The translations under genes and the position numbers were made by a program. A stretch of 11,043 bases of DNA from an uncultured Faecalibacterium sp. (GTDB lineage: Bacteria > Bacillota > Clostridia > Oscillospirales > Ruminococcaceae), in NCBI GenBank assembly GCA_934526125.1, contig CAKSZU010000071.1, positions 1 through 11,043 of the forward strand, given 5' to 3'. Positions 1 to 5,699 of the stretch are shown piece after piece; position 1 is the first letter of the stretch; every line of letters begins with the position of its first letter. Under the pieces are notes generated by a model. That model was not told the origin of the DNA, searched no databases, and worked only from the letters and a program-made list of their open reading frames with translations.

Positions 1-360
1 ATCATGAAGAAGGAGGACGTTCAGTGCTCCATCACCGGCAACTCCACCAACCCCGTCCGCTTCCAGCATCTGGTCGCAGGCACCTACAAGAAGTGGGCCA
101 TCGAGAACGGCAAGAAGTACTTCTCCGTCGCTTCCGGCGGCGGCACGGGCCGTACCCTGCATCCCGATAACGTGGCTGCAGGTCCTGCCAGCTACGGCCT
201 GACCGACTCTCTGGGCCGCGTCCACGGCGATGCTCAGTTCGCAGGTTCCTCCTCCGTGCCCGCACACGTTGAGATGATGGGCCTGATCGGCATGGGCAAC
301 AACCCCATGGTCGGCGCTACTGTTGCCTGCGCTGTTGCTGCAGCTCAGGCCAACGCCTGA
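1..360 (+). CDS. C-terminal part of an unrecognised protein (5' end outside window)
   Basis: The reading frame is open from base 1 and ends at a TGA at 358-360. An ATG at 4-6 lies in this frame, but no ribosome binding site is visible before it, so the gene most likely starts upstream of the window. About 119 residues are visible. They are rich in Gly, Ala and small residues, with a conserved-looking core: a GGGTGRTLHPDN stretch, then GPASYGLTD, GRVHGDAQF, and PAHVEMMGLIGMGNNPMVGATVA near the end. His, Asp and Asn packed among glycines looks like a soluble enzyme's active-site or nucleotide/metabolite-binding region, but I cannot name the family. Codon choice is strongly biased (GGC, CTG, GCT, TCC), as expected of a well expressed gene. 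A strong terminator follows at once, so this is the last gene of its unit. I am sure it is coding; its function is unknown. Confidence 0.8.
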   Translation: MMKKEDVQCSITGNSTNPVRFQHLVAGTYKKWAIENGKKYFSVASGGGTGRTLHPDNVAAGPASYGLTDSLGRVHGDAQFAGSSSVPAHVEMMGLIGMGNNPMVGATVACAVAAAQANA

Positions 361-377
361 TCTTTTTCTGGTTCGGC

Positions 378-414
378 AAAGGGGGCTGCCTTCCGAATGG
401 GCAGTCCCCTTTTT
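378..414 (+). terminator. Rho-independent terminator after the first gene
   Basis: A 13-bp stem (378-390 with 400-412, one G-T pair) encloses a 9-nt loop and is followed by a T-run at 410-414. It starts 18 nt after the stop codon. It separates the first gene from the flavoprotein gene, which therefore needs its own promoter or read-through. Confidence 0.9.
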
Positions 415-432
415 ATGCTGAGATATGTTCGC

Positions 433-449
433 GCAGACTAACTGTCTGC
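433..449. repeat. Short inverted repeat upstream of the flavoprotein gene
   Basis: GCAGAC at 433-438 and GTCTGC at 444-449 form a perfect 6-bp dyad around TAACT. It lies 37 bp before the flavoprotein start, in the only gap where its promoter could be. It could be a repressor operator or a small leader hairpin. I see no convincing -35/-10 pair in 415-485: TATGCT at 414-419 and TATGTT at 424-429 are possible -10 boxes, but neither has a good -35 partner. Confidence 0.4.
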
Positions 450-485
450 AACATTGCTTCAAATGAGAAGGAAAAAGTAGAAACC

Positions 486-2402
486 ATGAAAAACACGAAG
501 ATCAAACAGAGCATTGCGGCGCTGGCCATGGCGGTCATCGTTGCAGTGGGCCTGCTGGGCTACGGCTTCAGCAGCAAGCCTGCTTCCACCGCAGGCGGCG
601 TGTCCGGTGATTTCATCGGCACTGCTAAGGGTATGGGCGGCGACGTTACCGTTACCCTGACGCTGGAAGACGGCAAGATCACCGGCTGCACCGCTGAGGG
701 TAAGGACGAGACCCCCGGCATCGGTACGCTGGCACTGGAGCAGCTGCCCGCTCAGATCGCTGAGACCGGCAGCATCGCCGTGGACGGCGTGTCCACCGCG
801 ACCATCACCTCCAACGCCATCAAGGAGGCAGCAGCCGCTGCCCTGACCGCCGCCGGCCTGAATGCTGACGACTATAAGATCGAGGTCAAGGCCGACGAGA
901 CCAAGGCCGAGGATTCCACCGTTGACGCTGACGTTGTCATCGTGGGTGCAGGCGGCGCAGGCATGACCGCTGCCATCACCGCTGCTGCCGAGGGCAAGAG
1001 CGTTGTGATCGTGGAGAGCCAGCCCATGGTGGGCGGCAACTCTGTGCGCGCTACCGGCGGCATGAACGCCGGCAAGACCGTGTATCAGGATGAGAACGAG
1101 TTCGGCGAGTCTGCCGGTGTCGAAAAGACCCTGAAGACCGCTGCTGAAAAGTACGCTGACAACGAGACCATCACCGCTCTGGCAAAGACCGTCTCCGAGC
1201 AGTGGGCAGAGTACCAGAAGAACCCCACCGGCTACTTCGACTCTGTTGAGCTGATGGAGCTGGATACCATGATCGGCGGCAAGGGCCTGAACGATCCCGC
1301 TCTGGTGGAGACCCTGTGCGAGGGCTCTGCAGACGCCATCGACTGGCTGGATGAGAAGGGCATCACCCTGCACAGCGTTTCCAGCTTCGGCGGCGCATCT
1401 GTCAAGCGGATCCACCGCCCGGTGGACGGCGACGGCAAGACCGTCTCCGTGGGCTCTTACATGATCCCCCTGCTGCAGGAGAACTGCGAGAAGGCCGGTG
1501 TGCAGATCCTGCTGAACACCACCGCCAACGAGATCCTGACCGATGCCAACGGCGCTGCCGTGGGCATCAAGGCCACCGGTGCTTCCGGTGAGACCGTGAC
1601 CGTCAATGCCAAGGCTGTGGTGCTGACCACCGGCGGCTTCGGCGCAAATCTGGACATGGTCACCGAGTACAAGCCCGAGCTGAAGGGCTTCATGACCACC
1701 AATGCCCCCGGCGCACAGGGCCAGGGCATTGAGATGGCCGCTGCACTGGGCGCTGCCACCGTGGATATGGACCAGATCCAGATCCACCCCACCGTCCAGG
1801 CCGATACCGCTGCCCTGATCACCGAGGGCCTGCGCGGCGACGGCGCGATCCTGGTCAACGCCGAGGGCAAGCGCTTCATCGATGAAGTGGGCACCCGCGA
1901 CGTGGTCTCCGCTGCCGAGATCGCACAGACCGGCAGCTACAGCTGGCTGGTGGTCGACCAGAAGATGGCCGATGCTTCCAGCGTCATCCAGGGCTACATC
2001 AAGAAGGGCTACACCGTGGAGGGCGCTTCCTACGAGGAGCTGGCCCAGGCCATGGGCGTCGATGAGACTGCCTTTGCCGAGACCATGGCTGCCTGGAACG
2101 ACTGTGTTGCTGCAGGCAAGGACGAGGAGTTCGGCCGCACCAGCTTTGCAAACCCGCTGGACACCGCTCCCTACTACGCCATCAAGGTCACTGCCGGTGT
2201 CCACCACACCATGGGCGGCCTGAAGATCAACACTGACACCGAGGTCCTGAACGAGAACGGCGAGGTCATCCCCGGCCTGTTCGCAGCAGGCGAGGTGACC
2301 GGCGGCGTCCACGGTGCAAACCGTCTGGGCGGCAATGCCGTGTCCGACTTCGTGGTCTTTGGCCGGATCGCCGGTGAGAAGGCCAGCGAGTACGCTGCAT
2401 GA
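486..2402 (+). CDS. Exported FMN-binding/FAD fumarate-reductase-type flavoprotein
   Basis: Predicted to reduce fumarate or a similar unsaturated acid at the outer face of the membrane, with electrons passing from a covalently bound FMN to FAD. The 638-residue protein has a Lys-rich N-terminus and hydrophobic segment (about residues 9-27), then an FMN-binding domain (about 40-125) with the flavinylation motif D100-GVSTAT; Thr106 is the expected FMN acceptor. The FAD domain (about 147-638) opens with VIVGAGGAG (151-159) and the FAD-ribose acidic residue Glu177. Fumarate-reductase active-site residues are recognisable by spacing against Shewanella Fcc3: His434, Thr446, Glu447, Arg471 (catalytic acid), His573 and Arg613. 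His434 argues against urocanate reductase, which has Tyr or Met at that position. The start at 486 has AAGGA at 468-472, a rather long spacing. There is no ApbE flavin transferase, cytochrome or membrane subunit in the window. The stop overlaps the next gene by 4 bp. The exact substrate is unproven. Confidence 0.9.
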   Translation: MKNTKIKQSIAALAMAVIVAVGLLGYGFSSKPASTAGGVSGDFIGTAKGMGGDVTVTLTLEDGKITGCTAEGKDETPGIGTLALEQLPAQIAETGSIAVDGVSTATITSNAIKEAAAAALTAAGLNADDYKIEVKADETKAEDSTVDADVVIVGAGGAGMTAAITAAAEGKSVVIVESQPMVGGNSVRATGGMNAGKTVYQDENEFGESAGVEKTLKTAAEKYADNETITALAKTVSEQWAEYQKNPTGYFDSVELMELDTMIGGKGLNDPALVETLCEGSADAIDWLDEKGITLHSVSSFGGASVKRIHRPVDGDGKTVSVGSYMIPLLQENCEKAGVQILLNTTANEILTDANGAAVGIKATGASGETVTVNAKAVVLTTGGFGANLDMVTEYKPELKGFMTTNAPGAQGQGIEMAAALGAATVDMDQIQIHPTVQADTAALITEGLRGDGAILVNAEGKRFIDEVGTRDVVSAAEIAQTGSYSWLVVDQKMADASSVIQGYIKKGYTVEGASYEELAQAMGVDETAFAETMAAWNDCVAAGKDEEFGRTSFANPLDTAPYYAIKVTAGVHHTMGGLKINTDTEVLNENGEVIPGLFAAGEVTGGVHGANRLGGNAVSDFVVFGRIAGEKASEYAA

Positions 2403-2755
2403 AGCGCCTGACCTCCCGACAGAAAAACCTGCTGTTTGCGGCGGTGATCCTGGCCGCGGCAGTGCTGCTGTTCGTGCTGTACCGGGCCGGTACCCGCCGG
2501 GCAGAGGCGCTGGAGGCGGTGGTGGATTTCGGTGACGGCATCATTGAGACCCTCCCGCTGGATGAAGATCACGATTATCTGTACGATGTGGGCAATTACG
2601 TCGTGCATCTGCAGGTGAAAGACGGAGCTGTTGCCTTCCTCGACAGCCAGTGCCCGGACCATGTGTGCGAGCAATTCGGCTGGCTGAGCGAAAAGGACGC
2701 ATGGGCGGCCTGCGTTCCCGCAGGGGTCTATGTGAAGGTGGAAGCCGCAGAATAA
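2399..2755 (+). CDS. Membrane-anchored NusG domain II protein
   Basis: A 118-residue protein with a basic N-terminus (KRLTSRQK), one membrane segment (about residues 11-28) and a compact extracytoplasmic domain. The domain reads VVHLQVKDGAVAFLDSQCPDHVCEQFGW (from about residue 68), which matches the NusG domain II family (PF07009): a beta-strand core with a CPDxxC motif (Cys85, Cys90) and a later Cys105. These proteins are not transcription factors. From family knowledge, they occur next to genes for extracytoplasmic flavinylated proteins. Its ATG at 2399 overlaps the flavoprotein TGA (ATGA), so the two are probably translationally coupled and work together. Electron relay, flavin handling and complex assembly are all possible roles; the sequence does not decide. 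A terminator follows 9 bp after the stop. Confidence 0.85.
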   Translation: MKRLTSRQKNLLFAAVILAAAVLLFVLYRAGTRRAEALEAVVDFGDGIIETLPLDEDHDYLYDVGNYVVHLQVKDGAVAFLDSQCPDHVCEQFGWLSEKDAWAACVPAGVYVKVEAAE

Positions 2756-2763
2756 GGCAAACG

Positions 2764-2806
2764 AAAAGCTGCCGTGCGATGTGAACCGCACGGCAGCTTT
2801 TGTGTT
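2764..2806. terminator. Terminator between convergent units, usable in both directions
   Basis: A perfect 15-bp stem (2764-2778 with 2787-2801) has an 8-nt loop. The plus-strand T-run is the end of the 3' arm, and on the minus strand the A-run at 2764-2767 gives the T-run. It can end the flavoprotein/NusG-II transcript and the bioY/DUF1284 transcript. Confidence 0.9.
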
Positions 2807-2818
2807 AGCTTTTGTGTT
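2795..2818. repeat. Perfect 12-bp tandem duplication at the terminator tail
   Basis: AGCTTTTGTGTT occurs twice without a gap (2795-2806 and 2807-2818). The first copy includes the last bases of the terminator's 3' arm and its T-run. It looks like a replication-slippage duplication. Confidence 0.8.
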
Positions 2819-2830
2819 TTTGAGAAAAGA

Positions 2831-3238
2831 TCAGCGGAGATATTTCCCGGTGCAGATGTTCTTGCAGCAGGCGCTGACGGGGAACCAGCAGCAGTCCCGG
2901 CAGATGTCGGCCAGCATCTCGGGGGTGGCTTTGGCATCGATTTCACGGATCAGGGCCTGATAGTCGTATTCCTTTTCCTCCAGCCCGAAATACTCCACGG
3001 TCTTGCGGTCGTACCGCTTGACCTTTTCCTGGGTGTCGCAGAGGTCGGTGCCCAGTTTGTTGGGGCAGCAGGAGCAGAGGGTGTCGGTGGAAAAGGTCAG
3101 CCGAACCCGGGTGCCGGGGACCTCCCGCAGCTGATGGACGACCTCATTCATGTGGGCGACAAAGGCATCGTCGTAGCCGTGGCCGGAATAGCCCTGGGTA
3201 CACAGCAGGTGATGGGGACGCAGTTCGATGACACTCAT
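2831..3238 (-). CDS. DUF1284 family cysteine-rich protein
   Basis: A 135-residue protein that begins SVIELRPHHLLCTQGYSGHGY, the signature start of DUF1284 (PF06935), a family without an assigned function. It holds 11 cysteines in 135 residues: Cys13; CSCC at 55-58; Cys67; CRDCC at 113-117; CC at 124-125; and Cys129, with the paired His9-His10 near the N-terminus. The pattern suggests a metal or iron-sulfur cluster, though nothing in the sequence proves this. No signal peptide or membrane segment is present, so it is likely cytosolic. Its ATG (3236-3238) overlaps the bioY stop codon by 3 of 4 bases in an ATGA arrangement and has only a weak ribosome binding site, so translation is probably coupled to bioY. 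It shares the bioY promoter and hence probably its biotin-linked control. Confidence 0.88.
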   Translation of the reverse strand: MSVIELRPHHLLCTQGYSGHGYDDAFVAHMNEVVHQLREVPGTRVRLTFSTDTLCSCCPNKLGTDLCDTQEKVKRYDRKTVEYFGLEEKEYDYQALIREIDAKATPEMLADICRDCCWFPVSACCKNICTGKYLR

Positions 3239-3789
3239 GCTTTTTTCAACCCCGGGATCCGCTTGCGGATGCTCAGCCCCAGCAGGGTGGCCAGCACTGC
3301 CTTGATGATGGCCGTGGGGATGAAGGGCAGTACGCAGGCGCTGATGGCCACGGCAAAGGTGCTGTGGGCCACCACCACGAACATGAGAACGCCCACGATG
3401 TAGTTGATCACGGTGCCGACGACGACGGCAAGGGGGAAGGCACCCTTGAAGGCATCCCGGTGTTCCACGCCCAGACCGATGATGTAGGCCATGAGGGGGA
3501 AGGAAATCAGGAAACCGCCGGTGGGGCCGACGAATTTATCGATGCCGCCGGAGAAATTGGCCAGCACCGGCACACCCACGGCACCCAGAAGCAGGTAGAC
3601 CAGGGAAGCGATGGCGGACAGCCTGGAGCCCAGCACCACGGCAGCCAGCGTGATGGCGAAGGTCTGCATGGTCATGGGGACGCCCAGAGGCATGGGGATG
3701 GAGATCTGCGCCATGACGGCGATGACGGCGGCGAACAGTCCTGCATAGCAGATGTCCCGCACCGAAAAACGGGATGATGTCTGATTCAT
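3235..3789 (-). CDS. bioY: BioY, biotin ECF transporter substrate-binding subunit
   Basis: The S component that captures biotin at the membrane and works with the shared ECF module (EcfA/EcfA'/EcfT), which is not in this window. The protein has 184 residues and about six hydrophobic segments. It carries BioY hallmarks: the MPLGVPMTMQTFAITLAA stretch (34-50), VPVLANFSGG followed by VGPTGGFLISF (86-97), and an N-terminal cytosolic tail. The frame stays open up to 3858, but the ATG at 3787-3789 is chosen because AGGAGG lies at 3799-3804, 9 nt upstream, and the extra 23 residues would be transcribed from inside the promoter region. The stop overlaps the DUF1284 start. A clear promoter and a BirA-like operator lie upstream. 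I saw no biotin synthesis genes here, in keeping with a salvage lifestyle. Confidence 0.95.
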   Translation of the reverse strand: MNQTSSRFSVRDICYAGLFAAVIAVMAQISIPMPLGVPMTMQTFAITLAAVVLGSRLSAIASLVYLLLGAVGVPVLANFSGGIDKFVGPTGGFLISFPLMAYIIGLGVEHRDAFKGAFPLAVVVGTVINYIVGVLMFVVVAHSTFAVAISACVLPFIPTAIIKAVLATLLGLSIRKRIPGLKKA

Positions 3790-3829
3790 AGATAAGTTCC
3801 TCCTGTATTTGTGACAAATCGCGTTTCTG

Positions 3830-3858
3830 ATTAAACCAGAGATCCGGCGGCAGGTCAA
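3830..3858 (-). promoter_or_regulatory. Sigma-A-type promoter of bioY-DUF1284
   Basis: Read on the minus strand: -35 TTGACC (3853-3858), a 17-bp spacer, and -10 TTTAAT (3830-3835). Each box matches the consensus at five of six positions. Transcription would start near 3823, giving a leader of about 35 nt with the AGGAGG site. Confidence 0.75.
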
Positions 3859-3884
3859 CTTTGAAATTGGCGAAAGGTTTACAA
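3852..3884 (-). promoter_or_regulatory. Probable BirA (biotin repressor) operator
   Basis: On the minus strand TTGTAAACC (3876-3884) equals the left half of the classical BirA operator. After 15 bp it is followed by AGTTGACCT (3852-3860), which matches GGTTTACAA at 5 of 9 positions. The weak half covers the bioY -35 box, so a bound BirA-biotinyl-AMP dimer would block RNA polymerase. The perfect half and its placement upstream of bioY support the call; the imperfect second half and a spacer of 15 rather than 16 weaken it. Confidence 0.6.
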
Positions 3885-3958
3885 TCGGAAGAAGGCGGCG
3901 GCCGCTGGGGAAAGGGGTGAAAGTTTGCTGAAAATTGCCGAAATGAAATTTGGACGCT

Positions 3959-3987
3959 TGTGTATTGGTACAAAATGCGATACACTA
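3959..3987 (+). promoter_or_regulatory. Possible promoter of the adaptor/ABC/SLH operon
   Basis: TTGTGT (3959-3964), a 17-bp spacer and TACACT (3982-3987, with T at 3981 shared) give a weak sigma-A-like pair. No better pair is visible between bioY and the adaptor gene. The boxes match poorly, so an activator or another sigma factor is possible. Confidence 0.3.
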
Positions 3988-4015
3988 CATTGTATGGTAA
4001 GCTTATTTGGTAAGC
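3980..4015. repeat. Operator-like repeats upstream of the adaptor gene
   Basis: Three small elements sit together: the dyad ATACA-N6-TGTAT (3980-3995), the palindrome TAAGCTTA (3998-4005), and the direct repeat TGGTAAGC (3995-4002 and 4008-4015, 13 bp apart). The dyad overlaps the possible -10 box. The set looks like a repressor binding region, but no regulator gene lies next to it. Confidence 0.4.
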
Positions 4016-4018
4016 ATG

Positions 4019-4040
4019 GGGGCAGCTGTTTCGCTGCCCC
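4019..4040 (+). promoter_or_regulatory. 5' leader hairpin before the adaptor gene
   Basis: GGGGCAGC (4019-4026) and GCTGCCCC (4033-4040) pair perfectly around a 6-nt loop. There is no T-run, so it is not a terminator. It ends 8 nt before the AGGAGG site at 4049-4054 and may stabilise the mRNA or affect ribosome access. Confidence 0.55.
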
Positions 4041-4060
4041 GTCGAGATAGGAGGAACACC

Positions 4061-5686
4061 ATGATCTGGAAAAAGAAGAAGGCACCGGAGGCGGAAGCTC
4101 CCGCGGCGGCACAGGCAGGCCGGAAAGGCCCCCTGCCATTCCTGAAAAAGAACTGGAAATGGCTGGTGCCGGTGGTCTGCGTCGCGGTGGCAGGCGGTGT
4201 GTTTTTGCTCAAACCCCGGGAAAAGCCCGTGGTGGTGGATGCCAATTATATGGAAGCTGCCCCCGAACGGCGGGACGTTTCCAACACCCTGAGCGGCACC
4301 GGAACCCTGAACCCGGCCAATACCTATACGGTGCGGTCGCTGGTGGAGGGCAAGGTGCTGACCTGCGATTTTGAAGAGGGTGATGTGCTGGACGAGGGGA
4401 CCATCCTCTATACGCTGGACAGCTCGGACGCATCCACCAACTTCGAAAAGGCCGAGATCGCCATGCAGCAGGCCCAGCGCAGCTACGATAAGGTGGTAGA
4501 CCGCCAGTATGTCCGCGCCGAGGTGGCCGGTGTCGTCAGCAGCCTGAAGGTGGCCAAGGGCGACGAGGTGACCAGCGGACAGGAAGTGGCGGTGATCCGG
4601 GACAGCTCGAAAATGCTGCTGACCCTGGAGTTCCCCGCCGCCGATGCGGCAAACTTTACCGTGGGCCAGAGTGCGCTGGTGACGCTGGACGGCACCTTTG
4701 AGCAGCTGGACGGCACCGTGACCGCCGTTACCGGCACCGATGCCCTGAGTACCGGCAACCTGCTGACCCGCACCGTGACCATTGCGGTGCGCAATGCGGG
4801 CGGCCTGACCACGGCCCAGGCGGCTACGGCCTCCATCAACGGGGTCAGCTCCATCGGCTCCGCCGTGTTCGGCTATCAGGCCGAGCGCACCCTGACGGCT
4901 CAGGTTTCCGGCACCGTGACCTCCATCAATGTGCAGGAGGGCACCGAGGTGTCCAAGGACGAGATCCTTCTGACCCTGTCCGGCGACGACCTGACCGAGA
5001 GCATCCAGTCTGCCTCCGAGACGCTGCGCAGCGCCGAGATCTCCATGCAGAACCTGCAGGATGCTATGGCCAACTACACCGTCACCTCGCCTATCAGCGG
5101 CACCATCATTGAGAAGGACGTCAAGACCGGCGATGCGGTCAAGTCCGGTGATACCCTCTGCGTCATCTACGACCTGAGCTATCTGGAAATGGTCATCAAC
5201 GTGGACGAGCTCCAGATCAGCTCCCTGTCCGTGGGGCAGAAGGTGCAGATCACGGCCGATGCCGTGCAGGACAAGAACTATGTGGGCACCGTGACCCGCG
5301 TGTCCATGAAGGGCTCGGCCAACGGCGGCACCACCACCTACCCGGTGACCATCCGGATCGATGAGATCGACGGTCTGCGGCCCGGCATGAACGCCAACGC
5401 CGAGATCGTGGTGGCCGAGGCGGAAAACGCCCTCTGTGTGCCCAACGCGGCTATCGTCCGGGGCGGCTATGTGCTGGTGACCCAGGATTCCCCCAGCGCT
5501 TCCAAGGCCGATACCACCATGGATGCCCCCGAGGGCTTCGTGTATGTGCCGGTCAAGGCCGGTGTCAGCGATGACGACTATACCCAGATCATCAGCGGCA
5601 TCCGGGAAGGCGACACGGTGGGCTATGATCCCAACTCCGTCAGCAGCGACAGCTACTATGACGACGGAAGCATGATGATCTTCTGA
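4061..5686 (+). CDS. Membrane-fusion (HlyD/MacA/YknX-like) adaptor with two tandem modules
   Basis: The extracytoplasmic adaptor of the ABC transporter encoded by the next two genes. The start at 4061 is chosen for AGGAGG at 4049-4054; an earlier in-frame ATG at 4007 lies within the leader and has no binding site. The 541-residue protein has a basic cytosolic tail (1-33), one membrane anchor (34-50) and a long exported part. Lipoyl/barrel-sandwich halves occur twice. First come VEGKVLTCDFEEGDVLDEG (95-113) and VAGVVSSLKVAKGDEVTSG (155-173). Then come VSGTVTSINVQEGTEVSKD (282-300) and ISGTIIEKDVKTGDAVKSG (345-363). Each pair encloses a short helical hairpin (about 125-147 and 310-338) and is followed by beta-barrel sequence. 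MacA and YknX have one such unit and about 370-390 residues. The hairpins are too short to reach an outer-membrane TolC, fitting a monoderm. The tail is acidic and Ser/Tyr-rich (522-541). The substrate is unknown. Confidence 0.88.
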   Translation: MIWKKKKAPEAEAPAAAQAGRKGPLPFLKKNWKWLVPVVCVAVAGGVFLLKPREKPVVVDANYMEAAPERRDVSNTLSGTGTLNPANTYTVRSLVEGKVLTCDFEEGDVLDEGTILYTLDSSDASTNFEKAEIAMQQAQRSYDKVVDRQYVRAEVAGVVSSLKVAKGDEVTSGQEVAVIRDSSKMLLTLEFPAADAANFTVGQSALVTLDGTFEQLDGTVTAVTGTDALSTGNLLTRTVTIAVRNAGGLTTAQAATASINGVSSIGSAVFGYQAERTLTAQVSGTVTSINVQEGTEVSKDEILLTLSGDDLTESIQSASETLRSAEISMQNLQDAMANYTVTSPISGTIIEKDVKTGDAVKSGDTLCVIYDLSYLEMVINVDELQISSLSVGQKVQITADAVQDKNYVGTVTRVSMKGSANGGTTTYPVTIRIDEIDGLRPGMNANAEIVVAEAENALCVPNAAIVRGGYVLVTQDSPSASKADTTMDAPEGFVYVPVKAGVSDDDYTQIISGIREGDTVGYDPNSVSSDSYYDDGSMMIF

Positions 5687-5699
5687 CAGGGAGGACCGG

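Noticed and set aside
459..2312. 617-codon open frame on the minus strand opposite the flavoprotein gene
   Set aside because: Its translation is a repetitive Gly/His/Val/Leu mix typical of the antisense of GC-biased codons. The plus-strand protein has clear domains and catalytic residues.
2399..2755. Reading the NusG-II protein as a transcription elongation factor
   Set aside because: It lacks the NusG N-terminal and KOW domains and has a membrane anchor, so it is an extracytoplasmic single-domain protein.
3790..3858. N-terminal extension of BioY to the ATG at 3858
   Set aside because: This stretch contains the promoter -10 box and the AGGAGG site for the ATG at 3789.
3897..3904. GCGGCCGC palindrome in the bioY/adaptor gap
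   Set aside because: A short GC palindrome is expected by chance in GC-rich DNA and lies outside both promoters.
4007..4060. Upstream ATG at 4007 as start of the adaptor protein
   Set aside because: It lies before the leader hairpin, has no ribosome binding site, and adds 18 residues unlike an N-terminus. ATG 4061 has AGGAGG at ideal distance.
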